Shown: positions 1-8,397 of the stretch, piece after piece | Layout of the letters: each line of letters starts with the position of its first letter | Numbering within the stretch: the first letter of the stretch is position 1 | Source: UBA1731 sp964440985 | GTDB lineage: Bacteria > Verrucomicrobiota > Kiritimatiellia > RFP12 > UBA1067 | Direction: 5' to 3' | Assembly: GCA_964440985.1 (NCBI GenBank) | Contig: CAYTWE010000005.1 | Location: forward strand, 3,216-67,215 | Length of the DNA: 64,000 bases | Made by a program: the position numbers and the translations under genes | The notes under the pieces: model-generated | What the model was told of the DNA's origin: nothing | The model's database searches: none | What the model saw: the letters and a program-made list of their open reading frames with translations, nothing else

Positions 1-1713
1 TCCATGATTCTCACGGCGGACGGTGTGAAGTATCGCCTTTGCGGACGCAACCCGATGAATGTCTCTCCGCTGCCGCAGAAGTCGGTTGAAGTCCGGGCGA
101 ACGAGACGCTCTACACGTTTGGCAAGGGAACGCTGTCCGTTGAGTTGAGCTTCATCACGCCTCGGCTTGCGGATGAGCTTGAGACGTTCTCGCGTCCGGT
201 CACATACGTATCCGTCAAGGTTGCCGGCGCGAAGACGTACAGCGTGGAGATGAACCTCCCGCCTGAGCTGGCGAGAGATCGCGATGACGCCAAGATGGTC
301 GAGCGCAAGACGGAGATAGTTGGCGTCCCTGCCTGCAGCGTCGGACGCAGGGAGCAGGTTCAGTTTGGCGTGAAGGGTGACAGCAGAAGGGCTGACTGGG
401 GCTACGCATGGCAGGTAGGCCCGTACGTATGCGGCGATGAGACGCTTTTCATGCTGGCGTTCGAGCACGGCAAGACCGTCCGGTATTTCGGACATGACCT
501 TGTTGACTGGTGGCAGCGCGACGGCAAGACGTTTGAGAAGATGCTTGAGGAGGCGCTCGGCGACTATTCGAGGGTTCGGGCGAAGGTGCGCGAGAGCGAT
601 GCCGCCCTTGCCGCCAGGGCCGAGAAGATCGGCGGAGCGCAGTACGCCAGAATCGCGGAGCTTGCCTGGCGGCAGAGCTTTGCGGCCTGCTCGTTTGTCG
701 CCGCTCCCGGCGGCGAGCCGTACATGTTCTCCGCCGAGAACCATTCCGGCGGCATGATCGGCACCACGGACGTGTTCTACCCGCAGCTTCCGCACCTGCT
801 TTTCGCCGGGCCGACCTTCGTCAAGGCGACGCTTGCGCCGGTGTGCGAGTACGCATCAAGCACGAACTGGCCGTACCCGTACGCACCTCATGACATGGGG
901 CTGTATCCAGTTGCCGAGGGTCAGTACTACGGAATGAAGAAGGGGCAGTCCGTCGGAGGTGGCGATGACGACACCTTCCGTATGCCGGTGGAGGAATGCG
1001 GCAACATGCTCATCTGTCTCGCCGCACTTGCGCATTCCGAGGGCAATGCGGCCTTCGCTTCGCGCTGGTGGCCGGAAGTGACCAAATGGGCGCAGTATCT
1101 CCGCAACGTCGGGTTCGATCCCGAAAACCAGCTCTGCACCGACGATTTCGCGGGGCATCTCGCGCACAACGCGAACCTTTCCGCGAAGACGATCGTCGCT
1201 CTCGCCTGCTACGCCATGATGGCGGACATGAGGGGCGAGAAGTCCGTCGCGGAGCAGTACGGCAATGCGGCAAAGGAGATGGTGCCGCGCTGGATCGAGG
1301 CTGTGAAGGGTGGTCGCTACGGTGCGGGACGTCTTGCGTTCGACCGTCCGGACACATGGAGCATGAAGTACAACATCGTGTGGGACAGGGTAATGGGGCT
1401 GGGACTTTTCCCGGCCGACGTGGCTGAACGCGAGCTGGCGGCCTACATGAAGCTGCAGGAGCCGTACGGGCTGCCTCTCGATTCGCGCAAGGCGTACACC
1501 AAGGCCGACTGGCTTGTGTGGGTGGCGTGCCTGCGCGGGCGCAGCGGCGATCTTGAGACGCTTGTTGCGCCGCTCTACCGCTTTCTCGATACGTCGTGCG
1601 ACCGACAGCCGTTCGGCGACTGGTATGAGGCGGATTGCGGTCTTGCGCGGCAGTTCAAGGCGCGTAGCGTAGTCGGCGGCGTGTTCCTGCCGTTCCTGAC
1701 CGAGATGAAGTAG
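1..1713 (+). CDS. Secreted glutaminase A-like protein (DUF5127/DUF4965/DUF1793), 5' end cut by the window
   Basis: The reading frame is open from the first base and the visible part begins inside a conserved domain, so the true start and any signal peptide lie outside the window; the ATG at 4 is probably internal. The first 200 residues resemble the beta-sandwich region (DUF5127) of glutaminase A-like proteins. The following part, with the stretches YMFSAENHSGGMIGTTDVFYP, SSTNWPYPYAPHDMGLYP and FRMPVEECGNMLICLAALA, matches the alpha-barrel DUF4965/DUF1793 region. Fungal GtaA relatives hydrolyse glutamine, but in PVC and Bacteroidetes genomes these proteins usually sit among glycan-degradation genes and their substrate is unknown. 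The gene ends 14 nt before cmk. The family call is firm; the activity is not. Confidence 0.8.
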   Translation, partial: SMILTADGVKYRLCGRNPMNVSPLPQKSVEVRANETLYTFGKGTLSVELSFITPRLADELETFSRPVTYVSVKVAGAKTYSVEMNLPPELARDRDDAKMVERKTEIVGVPACSVGRREQVQFGVKGDSRRADWGYAWQVGPYVCGDETLFMLAFEHGKTVRYFGHDLVDWWQRDGKTFEKMLEEALGDYSRVRAKVRESDAALAARAEKIGGAQYARIAELAWRQSFAACSFVAAPGGEPYMFSAENHSGGMIGTTDVFYPQLPHLLFAGPTFVKATLAPVCEYASSTNWPYPYAPHDMGLYPVAEGQYYGMKKGQSVGGGDDDTFRMPVEECGNMLICLAALAHSEGNAAFASRWWPEVTKWAQYLRNVGFDPENQLCTDDFAGHLAHNANLSAKTIVALACYAMMADMRGEKSVAEQYGNAAKEMVPRWIEAVKGGRYGAGRLAFDRPDTWSMKYNIVWDRVMGLGLFPADVAERELAAYMKLQEPYGLPLDSRKAYTKADWLVWVACLRGRSGDLETLVAPLYRFLDTSCDRQPFGDWYEADCGLARQFKARSVVGGVFLPFLTEMK

Positions 1714-1727
1714 AAGGAGGCTTTCTC

Positions 1728-2402
1728 GTGGCAAAGGTGATAGCGATAGACGGCCCAAGCGGTGCCGGTAAAAGTTCCGTTTCGCGCATGGTCGGTGAAC
1801 GTCTTGGATTCCTGCATGTGGACTCCGGCGCACTGTACAGGATAATCACATGGCAGTGCGTCGAGAACGGCATCGACACGTCCAATCCGGAGGCTGTGGC
1901 TGCATTTGCGGATTCCGTCGGAATAGAGTGCGTGCCGGAAGGCGGAAGGGTCAAGTATCTTGTGAAGGGCGAAGAGCCTGGCGACAGGATCCGTACGCCG
2001 GTGGTGAATGCTCACGCATCTCCTGTTGCGACGGTGAAGGCTGTGCGCGACCGCGTGACGGCCATACTCCGTTCGCTCACCGGTTTCGGAGATCTTGTCG
2101 TAGAGGGGCGCGACATCACTACGGCGGTGTTCCCTGACACTCCGGCGCGTTTCTATCTCACTGCCTCTGCGGACGTGCGTGCCGCGCGCCGTCAGCGCGA
2201 AGAGGTTGAGAAGGGTATCGCAAAGCAGTCCGCCGAAGCGGTAAAGGCGTCTTTGCTGGCGCGAGACAGGATCGACTCGTCGCGCACCTGTGCGCCGTTG
2301 AGAAAGGCGGATGGCGCGGTCGAGATCGATTCGTCCGAACTGACGCTTGAGCAGGTGGTCGAGGCGGTGCTTTCCTCGCTGCCGCAGGGATGGCGGAACT
2401 GA
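1728..2402 (+). CDS. cmk: Cytidylate kinase
   Basis: This 224-residue protein phosphorylates CMP and dCMP with ATP in the cytoplasm, feeding CTP and dCTP synthesis. It starts MAKVIAIDGPSGAGKSS, with a P-loop at residues 9-17. VDSGALYR and the later EGRDITTAVFP are signatures of Cmk that distinguish it from other NMP kinases, and the length is normal for the family. Translation starts at a GTG, supported by an AAGGAGG ribosome site at 1714-1720, seven bases upstream. It follows the glutaminase-like gene closely and is probably read with the Minf_1886 and rsgA genes downstream. Confidence 0.96.
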   Translation: MAKVIAIDGPSGAGKSSVSRMVGERLGFLHVDSGALYRIITWQCVENGIDTSNPEAVAAFADSVGIECVPEGGRVKYLVKGEEPGDRIRTPVVNAHASPVATVKAVRDRVTAILRSLTGFGDLVVEGRDITTAVFPDTPARFYLTASADVRAARRQREEVEKGIAKQSAEAVKASLLARDRIDSSRTCAPLRKADGAVEIDSSELTLEQVVEAVLSSLPQGWRN

Positions 2403-2421
2403 ACCCCGAAGTGGAATATTC

Positions 2422-2793
2422 ATGATAGACGTTCCGGACATACAATATGAGCGTGAGGACTATTCGGACATCCTGAAGAAGGACGACCGGTTTGATCCAC
2501 GCGCCTATGATTTCGTTTTGGAGACGGTGCGCATCGCGAGCGAAAGCGCGAAGGGACACGTCTCAGGGCAGGAGCTTCTGTGCTTCTTCCGCGATCTTGC
2601 GCTTGACGCATACGGGCCACTTGCCTACACAACGCTGAACGACTGGGGTGTGCATTGCAGTGAAGACGTTGGTGCGATCGTCTTCAACCTGTACAACGCA
2701 AAGAGGATAGGAAAGACCGATTCCGATTCGCCGGATGATTTTGTCGGCGGATTCAACTTCAAGCGTGAATTTCTCGGACCGTACGAAGCGTAG
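2422..2793 (+). CDS. Minf_1886 family protein
   Basis: A 123-residue soluble protein starting MIDVPDIQYEREDYSDILKK. It resembles the small Minf_1886 family, found mainly in Planctomycetes and Verrucomicrobia, with unknown function: an N-terminal part around YDFVLETVRIA, the HVSGQELLCFFRDLALDAYG segment, and the GVHCSEDVGAIVFNLY segment. I chose the ATG at 2422; the same frame is open further upstream into cmk, but that part has no family similarity. It lies 19 nt after cmk and 14 nt before rsgA, so the three are probably one unit. No catalytic motif is visible. Its main value here is as a taxonomic marker. Confidence 0.82.
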   Translation: MIDVPDIQYEREDYSDILKKDDRFDPRAYDFVLETVRIASESAKGHVSGQELLCFFRDLALDAYGPLAYTTLNDWGVHCSEDVGAIVFNLYNAKRIGKTDSDSPDDFVGGFNFKREFLGPYEA

Positions 2794-2807
2794 ACACGGG
2801 CATTGCG

Positions 2808-3644
2808 ATGGCGGGCGAACGGCTCAAGGCGTGGGGTTATCATGGAAGCGAGTGCGAGGGCGTTGCGCGTGTCGTAAGTGCGCACGGCGACTACTTCCAC
2901 ATTGTCTGCAACGAGCAGCCTGAGGGGGAGGCTCTCGCACGAACGAAGTCATCTGCGTTCCGCGATGCGCCGCCGCCCGTCACCGGCGACTTTGTGAGAT
3001 TCGTCCACAACCCGCACGGCGAGAGCCGCATCATCGAGGTGCTTCCCCGCTTCTCTGCGCTTGAACGGCTTGATCCGTCGTCGTCCGGATATCGTGCCCA
3101 GACGCTTGCCGTGAACTTCGACACGCTGTTTTTCGCGATGGCGGTAAACGGAAACGCATCACGGGCCAGGTTCGACCGTATGGTCGCGCTCGCCGAAAAG
3201 TCCGGATGTCTTGATCGCGTTGTCCTGCTCCTCACCAAATGCGACATCTCCGGCGCGGATGCCGTTCACCGTGACTTGGCGGAGTGTGGTGTGCCGGTGA
3301 TAGAGGTGTCATCTGTCTCCGGATTGGGTTTGGATCTGGTGTCGGAATATGTGCAGCCAAGAAAGACTGTTGCGTTCATCGGGTCTTCCGGCGTTGGAAA
3401 ATCGTCTCTCGTGAACGCCCTCGCCGGGGATGACTGGATGGCGACCGGCGAGATACAGGAGTGGAGCGGGAAGGGGCGGCATACGACGACCTCACGCGAA
3501 CTTGTGATGCTGCCTTGCGGGGCGATGGCGCTTGATACGCCGGGTGTGCGCGAGTTCGGGCTGCTTGGCAGCGACGGATTCGATCTGAAGGGACGCCTTG
3601 GCGGGACGCACCGCTACCGTCAGCGAAATGCGCCTCGCGCATGA
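2808..3644 (+). CDS. rsgA: Ribosome small-subunit-dependent GTPase A, lacking the C-terminal zinc domain
   Basis: RsgA is a late 30S assembly factor with a circularly permuted GTPase. The protein shows the permuted order: TKCD (143-146, G4), then the P-loop GSSGVGKS (192-199, G1), RHTTT (224-228, G2) and DTPG (243-246, G3), after an N-terminal OB-fold. The family normally continues with a zinc-binding helical domain holding a C-x(n)-C-x-H-x(n)-C cluster, ending near 290-350 residues. Here the protein stops at 278, and its last residues, GGTHRYRQRNAPRA, have no cysteine. The other two forward frames beyond 3590 do not restore the domain. It may be a natural truncation, a recent frameshift or deletion, or a sequence error. 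The gene converges on the minus-strand gene ending at 3662. Confidence 0.88.
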   Translation: MAGERLKAWGYHGSECEGVARVVSAHGDYFHIVCNEQPEGEALARTKSSAFRDAPPPVTGDFVRFVHNPHGESRIIEVLPRFSALERLDPSSSGYRAQTLAVNFDTLFFAMAVNGNASRARFDRMVALAEKSGCLDRVVLLLTKCDISGADAVHRDLAECGVPVIEVSSVSGLGLDLVSEYVQPRKTVAFIGSSGVGKSSLVNALAGDDWMATGEIQEWSGKGRHTTTSRELVMLPCGAMALDTPGVREFGLLGSDGFDLKGRLGGTHRYRQRNAPRA

Positions 3645-3661
3645 CATAGGCAGGTTTTGCG

Positions 3662-4471
3662 TCAGTGGATAGGCGGCGGTCCTCCCGGTCCGCCCGGTCT
3701 CGGCCCACGGCCGCCTGGCCCCATGTGCGTCTGAGTGGCTTCGTATATGGCTGATATCGTCTCCACGAATTCGCTCGCCTCGCTTTCCTTGATGCCCATG
3801 TCGCGCACGGTCTGCGTGAGCAGCGTGTTGCGCTCCGATTCCGCAAGCCTTTGCGTAAGCCGGTCAAGTTCCCTCAGTTCACGGAAGACCTCTCTGCGCT
3901 GCTCCTCCGAGACGTCTTCATTCTGCGGGTTTATCAACTCGCGCAGTTCTTCGCGCCTTGCGACAGCCTCCTGGTACTGGTCGTGTATGTCCTGCTCCGC
4001 TTTAGTCAGCCTTGAACGGTCTACGCTTCCGAGTATGTCGAGTTGGTTCTGCACCCTGTTCAGGTTCCGTTGGCGCATCCGCGCAAAGCGGTTGGTCATC
4101 TGCGCATATCGTTGAGGGTCGTTCTTGCGCATCTCCTCCATCCTCGCCCGCATTTCGGCGGCCGTTGGCGGGCCGCGCCGTTCCGCCCTTGTCGTGGCGT
4201 TCGTCGTGGTGACGGCAGACGGCTCGCGCTCCGTTTCCGGCGCAATCCACTGCGTCTGCGGTTCGCGTTTGGCGAGCTGGCGTTCGAGTTCGCGGATGCG
4301 TCTCTTTAGAAGCGGGATGTCGGCGTCATTCGCCTTAGTGGATCTTTTCGGTTTTGAAGCCACGTCAGTCTCAACGTTCGGGCTTTCGCCTGACGGACGA
4401 AGGTGGTAGCCGATGGCACCGCCGCAGATGAGCGCAGCTACCGATATTGCGAAAACTGATTTGCTGTTCAT
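3662..4471 (-). CDS. Exported or membrane-anchored coiled-coil protein with Gly/Pro-rich tail
   Basis: A 269-residue protein of unrecognised family. It begins MNSKSVFAISVAALICGG, a signal peptide or single N-terminal membrane anchor. Residues of about 55-75 and 115-240 are rich in charged residues with heptad-like spacing (RRIRELERQLAKRE; EEQRREVFRELRELDRLTQRL), predicting coiled coils. The tail is GPGGRGPRPGGPGGPPPIH. The start at 4471 is chosen because a TGGTATAAT box on the minus strand ends exactly 7 nt upstream, predicting a leaderless transcript; the longer frame from 4534 would include the promoter itself. The architecture suits a periplasmic spacer or chaperone-like protein, but nothing shows a specific role. 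Confidence 0.72.
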   Translation of the reverse strand: MNSKSVFAISVAALICGGAIGYHLRPSGESPNVETDVASKPKRSTKANDADIPLLKRRIRELERQLAKREPQTQWIAPETEREPSAVTTTNATTRAERRGPPTAAEMRARMEEMRKNDPQRYAQMTNRFARMRQRNLNRVQNQLDILGSVDRSRLTKAEQDIHDQYQEAVARREELRELINPQNEDVSEEQRREVFRELRELDRLTQRLAESERNTLLTQTVRDMGIKESEASEFVETISAIYEATQTHMGPGGRGPRPGGPGGPPPIH

Positions 4472-4478
4472 GTGCGGC

Positions 4479-4487
4479 ATTATACCA
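4479..4487 (-). promoter_or_regulatory. Extended -10 box TGGTATAAT of the gene at 4471
   Basis: On the minus strand TGGTATAAT is followed by GCCGCAC and then the ATG at 4471, a 7-nt spacer. Transcription should start at or next to the A of the start codon, giving a leaderless mRNA. It is one of seven such arrangements in the window. Confidence 0.75.
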
Positions 4488-4601
4488 TGTGCGGTTGCGG
4501 TCGGCACGTTCCTTTGCTGAATTCTGCACCTCAAGATAGGGTTGCCTGTCCGGGGCGGTTTGCATGATCTTGCATTTCAAAAAAATGTGGCGATAGGGGG
4601 A

Positions 4602-4631
4602 TTGACGTGGAAAAAAAAAAACAAATATCAT
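4602..4631 (+). promoter_or_regulatory. Sigma70-like promoter TTGACG-N18-TATCAT
   Basis: TTGACG at 4602-4607 and TATCAT at 4626-4631 are separated by 18 nt that include an 11-base A tract. It points toward the gene at 4933, 300 nt downstream, where a second promoter lies closer. A related A-tract element occurs upstream of the gene at 8398. Confidence 0.45.
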
Positions 4632-4868
4632 CGTATGCCGTCTTTTTGAGCGTGGTGGCGGTGCTTAAAGCCGTCACCATTACATGGAACAGACCTTTGA
4701 AAGGCGGTTGTCAATGGCGGCGAAAATGTTGTGTGGAGTGTCTGCAACGGGCGTAAGTTCCGTACGCAGGGCGTTGGCGTTCTGTCTCGCGGCGGCGGAC
4801 GTGCGCTGGAATCACGGAAACGGAGACATCGCCGATGTCTCTCTCTGGAACGGCGAGCCGCTATCTGT

Positions 4869-4890
4869 GCCCCTATGGAATGATAGGGGC
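4869..4890 (+). promoter_or_regulatory. Perfect 8-bp inverted repeat over the -35 region
   Basis: GCCCCTAT (4869-4876) and ATAGGGGC (4883-4890) form a perfect inverted repeat with a 6-nt centre. The -10 box TAAAAT lies at 4898-4903, so the repeat covers the place of the -35 hexamer. It could be a repressor operator. No T run follows, which argues against a terminator. Confidence 0.5.
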
Positions 4891-4894
4891 GTTA

Positions 4895-4903
4895 TGCTAA
4901 AAT
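4895..4903 (+). promoter_or_regulatory. Extended -10 box TGCTAAAAT of the 4933 gene
   Basis: TGCTAAAAT lies 29 nt before the ATG at 4933. A four-codon frame (M-N-K-R-stop) starts at 4915 inside the short leader and its AAAAGG can serve as the ribosome site for 4933. Confidence 0.6.
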
Positions 4904-4932
4904 AACCGCACTCAATGAACAAAAGGTAATCA

Positions 4933-5877
4933 ATGAGCAGACTTGCCACTTCGTTTCTCGTAATGTCTTTTATCGCGGCGTGGATTGCGCCCTCGCCGCT
5001 CGCCGCCACGGAGGGACGGCTGCGCGGCTTCGGGAATTGCGAAGCCGTGCGCGACGGCATCCGGACAGATTTCCGTTGCGATTCGATCAGCGGCGCAGAA
5101 TGTGTGCTCGGCAAGTTCCTGTGGGATCTGTCGTACAACGACGGGGTGAAATGGTGCGGGAAGGTGCTTGAGACGGCCGGCGGGGCGTTCGCGTTCGCCC
5201 GCAGGGGCGTGATCGCCACCGTGCTGTCTGCTCCGACGCGAGCGGAGGTGGATGCCGCGCTTGCCGCCGACCAGATGGAGCAGCCCGCGTCGTGGATGGT
5301 CAGCGGCTGGATTCGCTACGGACACGCCTATATGCCGCACGTGAGCTGGTTTCAGCCGGACGGATGGCGCTATCTTGCGAGGCAGACGTACGACGTGATG
5401 AAGACGCTGAAGACAGACGCCCTGCCGCTCGCGGCGGGTGAAACGGCGGAACTCGCCATTAAGGTGCGCGGCGACACGCATCCGCGTGTGCGCGGGTTCG
5501 GCGGGCCTGTCTATCTGCATTTCCGTCCGCATCCCAAGGCATCGTTCGATCTGGCCGGTGAATGGAAGGCGTACCGGACGGCCTACGACGCCGCGCCGAC
5601 TCCAGTCGCTGTGCCGATGGCTAAACGGATGAAGGACACGTTCATGCTTGGACGCAAGTTCACGTTGCCTGAGGCGTTTCGCACGGGCGGGCGCATCGCC
5701 ATTGACTTCCAGTCGGTGAGCGACGCGCTTGGCGGCGTGATCGTCAACGGACGGTATCTCCGCCGTCACCATCACGTCTTCGGCGACAGGACGACGCTCG
5801 ACATCACGCCGTTCGTGAACCGGACGGGCGAGAACGAGATTTTCCTCGTCCACCTCACCGGCTCACGCGATTGCTAA
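4933..5877 (+). CDS. Secreted protein with beta-sandwich domains, probably carbohydrate-related
   Basis: A 314-residue protein of no family I can name. It begins with a Sec signal peptide (MSRLATSFLVMSFIAAWIAPSPLA). The middle includes FGGPVYLHFRPHPKASFDLAGEWKAYR. The C-terminal 100 residues (RIAIDFQSVSDALGGVIVNGRYL, then TTLDITPFVNRTGENEIFLVH) look like the galactose-binding jelly-roll found in front of GH2 enzymes. The start at 4933 has AAAAGG upstream. It ends 26 nt before the GH92 gene and is probably co-transcribed with it, so a role in binding or processing a mannose-containing glycan is plausible. No catalytic residues can be assigned. Confidence 0.6.
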   Translation: MSRLATSFLVMSFIAAWIAPSPLAATEGRLRGFGNCEAVRDGIRTDFRCDSISGAECVLGKFLWDLSYNDGVKWCGKVLETAGGAFAFARRGVIATVLSAPTRAEVDAALAADQMEQPASWMVSGWIRYGHAYMPHVSWFQPDGWRYLARQTYDVMKTLKTDALPLAAGETAELAIKVRGDTHPRVRGFGGPVYLHFRPHPKASFDLAGEWKAYRTAYDAAPTPVAVPMAKRMKDTFMLGRKFTLPEAFRTGGRIAIDFQSVSDALGGVIVNGRYLRRHHHVFGDRTTLDITPFVNRTGENEIFLVHLTGSRDC

Positions 5878-5903
5878 CTCCTCCGCGCTGCGGCCATACT
5901 GAA

Positions 5904-8189
5904 ATGAAAATGGGAAAGACAATGAAAAGACCAGTCAGAACATTCCTGCTTGCCGGAGCGGCGCTTTGCTGTGCGCTGCAGTGCGCGGCTATGGGCGCGA
6001 TTGCCCAGGTGGACTACGCTATGTGGGTTGATCCCTTTGTCGGCACGGTTGGCGAGGGCAACACGTTTCCGGGGAGTTGCCGCCCGTTCGGGCTGGTGCA
6101 GGCCAGCCCGGACACCGGCACGAAGGTGCATTGTCCCGGATACAAGTACGACGACACGGTGATACGCGGATTCTCCCAGACGCACCTGAACGGCACTGGG
6201 CGTCCGGCGATGGGCGATGTGCTGATACTGCCGTTCTCTGACGAGTGGAACGACGCGGCGGCGTTCTCGCCGTTCTCACACGAGACGGAAGTCGCATCCC
6301 CCGACTACTACGCGGTCACGCTCGAACGCGGCGGCATCCGCTGCGAGGCGACTACGACGAAGCGCGTGGCCTGGTGGCGCTTCACGTATCCGAAGGGCGC
6401 GGCGAAGAAGCTTTACGTGGACGGCAACGCGATGCTGATGCAGCCGTACAATCTCAAGTTCGGTCCGCGTCTGCTGGGGGCAACGTCCACGCTCCTGTCG
6501 GACACCGCCGAGATTCGCGGCTTCAAGCACGGTCGCGGCTGGTCGCCGTACAAACTTTACTACTCGCTGACCTTCAGTCGCACATGGTCGGCGGCGAAGA
6601 CCTTGCCGGCGGACGCCTTCGACGGCGCGGGTGAGCGGTACGTCCTTGAGTTCGGCGGTGAGGAGCCGGTCGAGGTGCGCATCGCGCTCTCCGTGGTGTC
6701 CGAAGACGGCGCCGTCCGAAACCGCGATGCCGAGACGAAGGGCGAGACATTCGAGACCGTGCGGGCGGCGAACCGCCGGGAGTGGAACGGACTGCTGGGA
6801 CGCCTGACGCTCGAAAAGGGGACGGATGAGCAGAAGCGCAGCTGGTACACCGCGCTCTACCACCTCCTCATCCAGCCCAACGAGCAGACGGACGCCGATG
6901 GACGCTACCGCACGGCTGACGACCGCATCGCCACGGCAAAGCGGGGGCATTACTCCACCTTCTCGCTGTGGGACACCTTCCGGGCGGCGCATCCGCTCTA
7001 CACGCTGCTGTGTCCGGAGCGCATCTACGGATTCGTGGACTCCATGCTTGCTGTCGGACGCGATCACGGGCATCTGCCCATGTGGACGATGTGGGAAAAT
7101 GACGACCACGGCATGATCGGCATCCACTCCATTCCGGTCATCGTGGACGCCTGGGCGAAGGGCTTCCGCGACTTTGATGCAACAGAGGCGTTGCGCCTGA
7201 TGGTGAAGTCCATGATCGGCAACGACGGCGAAAATCCGGTGAACTGCTGGAACGCCTACTGGGAGAACGGCTATTTTCCGTACAAGCCCGGCGTCTTCGA
7301 CAAGCACCTGTCGCCCGGCGGCAGCGTATCGCGGACGCTTGAGTTCGCCTACGACTGGTGGTGCATTGGGCATTTCGCCGAGCTGCTGGGGGACGTGCGG
7401 ACGCAGCGCGAGGCGCAGAAGTGGGCGGACTGCTGGCGGAACGTCTTTGACGCGAATACCGGGTTTGCGCGTCCGCGCGCTCCGAAGATACCCGACGGCG
7501 GCGCATGGCGCGAACCGTTCGATCCGCGTCTGCCGCGTGTGCCGGGCGCGTTCTGGGGCGATTACACCGAGGCGAACAGCTGGATCTACACCTGGCACGT
7601 GTTCCAGGCGCCGGACGCGCTTGCGGCGGCGATGGGCGGGCGCGAGAAGACGGTCGCGAAGCTGGACGAGTTCTTCACTACGCCGCCTGTGCGCGGCAGC
7701 TACAACCGTGACGAGGGCGGCGCATCCGAAGACGGACGCATCAAGGACGGGCAGGTTGGGCAGTACTGGCACGGAAACGAGCCGTCACACCACATCGCCT
7801 ACTTCTATTCGCTCCTCGGCGCACGTGAGAAGACGGCGCGGCTTGTTCGGGCAATCTGCCGTGATGCCTACCAGGCGCGGCCCGATGGGCTGTGCGGCAA
7901 CGACGACTGCGGACAGATGAGCGCCTGGTACCTGTTTTCGATGATGGGCTTCTATCCGTTCAACCCCTGCGACGACGGTTATGTCGTCGGCGCACCGCAG
8001 GCGGAGGAGATGCGTCTCTCGCTGCCGGGCGGCAAGTCGCTCAAGATCGTGGCGAAGGGCCTTTCCGAAAAGGCGTTCTGCGTGACGCGCCTGACGCTCG
8101 ACGGCGAGGAGATCAAGGGGCATAGGATTCCGCACGGCCTTCTGATGCGCGGCGGCGAACTCGTCTTCGAGATGGGCGAAGCGAAATGA
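5904..8189 (+). CDS. Exported GH92 family alpha-mannosidase
   Basis: GH92 enzymes are calcium-dependent, inverting exo-alpha-mannosidases acting on N-glycans or mannans. This protein has a signal peptide (KRPVRTFLLAGAALCCALQC). An N-terminal beta-sandwich starts VDPFVGTVGEGNTFPGS, and an alpha/alpha-barrel carries the family signatures GHLPMWTMWENDDHGMIG, HGNEPSHHIAYFY and CGNDDCGQMSAWYLFSMMGFYP. At about 760 residues it has the usual family length. Starts at 5904, 5910 and 5922 are all possible; the longer TTG-initiated frame from 5871 overlaps the upstream gene and is less likely. It probably forms an operon with the gene at 4933. The specific linkage cannot be told from sequence. Confidence 0.93.
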   Translation: MKMGKTMKRPVRTFLLAGAALCCALQCAAMGAIAQVDYAMWVDPFVGTVGEGNTFPGSCRPFGLVQASPDTGTKVHCPGYKYDDTVIRGFSQTHLNGTGRPAMGDVLILPFSDEWNDAAAFSPFSHETEVASPDYYAVTLERGGIRCEATTTKRVAWWRFTYPKGAAKKLYVDGNAMLMQPYNLKFGPRLLGATSTLLSDTAEIRGFKHGRGWSPYKLYYSLTFSRTWSAAKTLPADAFDGAGERYVLEFGGEEPVEVRIALSVVSEDGAVRNRDAETKGETFETVRAANRREWNGLLGRLTLEKGTDEQKRSWYTALYHLLIQPNEQTDADGRYRTADDRIATAKRGHYSTFSLWDTFRAAHPLYTLLCPERIYGFVDSMLAVGRDHGHLPMWTMWENDDHGMIGIHSIPVIVDAWAKGFRDFDATEALRLMVKSMIGNDGENPVNCWNAYWENGYFPYKPGVFDKHLSPGGSVSRTLEFAYDWWCIGHFAELLGDVRTQREAQKWADCWRNVFDANTGFARPRAPKIPDGGAWREPFDPRLPRVPGAFWGDYTEANSWIYTWHVFQAPDALAAAMGGREKTVAKLDEFFTTPPVRGSYNRDEGGASEDGRIKDGQVGQYWHGNEPSHHIAYFYSLLGAREKTARLVRAICRDAYQARPDGLCGNDDCGQMSAWYLFSMMGFYPFNPCDDGYVVGAPQAEEMRLSLPGGKSLKIVAKGLSEKAFCVTRLTLDGEEIKGHRIPHGLLMRGGELVFEMGEAK

Positions 8190-8310
8190 ATGCAGCCTGA
8201 TGCGCTGGTTCATTGTGAATGTCGATTGGCGGCTGACAGCCTGAAAATATTTGGACTGCCCTAATTTTGAGAAAAATGTAGCAAGGGGGGGTAGAAAAAA
8301 AAAATGGTTT

Positions 8311-8319
8311 TGGTACTAT
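8311..8319 (+). promoter_or_regulatory. Possible extended -10 box TGGTACTAT
   Basis: TGGTACTAT lies after a 10-base A tract (8295-8304) and a G run (8285-8291) in the 208-nt gap before the gene at 8398. It would give a leader of about 70 nt containing short hairpins. The A-tract arrangement resembles that at 4576-4631. Confidence 0.4.
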
Positions 8320-8397
8320 TCTCTCTGTTGCGCGTTTAGTCCTCACGCGAGGCTTACGCCAAAGTGCTCTGGCGCTTCGCCAAGAAAGGAAACGGAG

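Larger units (their letters stand above)
4472..4932. other. Intergenic regulatory stretch with three promoter-like signals and a palindrome
   Basis: This gap between the divergent genes at 4471 and 4933 holds the leaderless minus-strand promoter (4479-4487), a forward TTGACG/TATCAT promoter (4602-4631) following an 11-base A tract, a palindrome (4869-4890) and an extended -10 box (4895-4903). A 73-codon frame at 4684-4905 lies between them, but its end runs through the palindrome and the promoter and it has no recognisable domain, so I do not call it a gene. Confidence 0.6.

Noticed and set aside
856..1833. 325-codon minus-strand frame opposite the glutaminase-like gene
   Set aside because: It is rich in Arg, His and Leu as expected for the complement of a GC-rich gene and has no recognisable domain.
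4684..4905. 73-codon open frame on the plus strand in the gap before the 4933 gene
   Set aside because: It has no domain or conserved feature, no convincing ribosome site, and its end overlaps the palindrome and the -10 box of the next gene.
6276..7772. 498-codon minus-strand frame opposite the GH92 gene
   Set aside because: It is antisense to a well-supported GH92 protein and its composition is that of a shadow frame.
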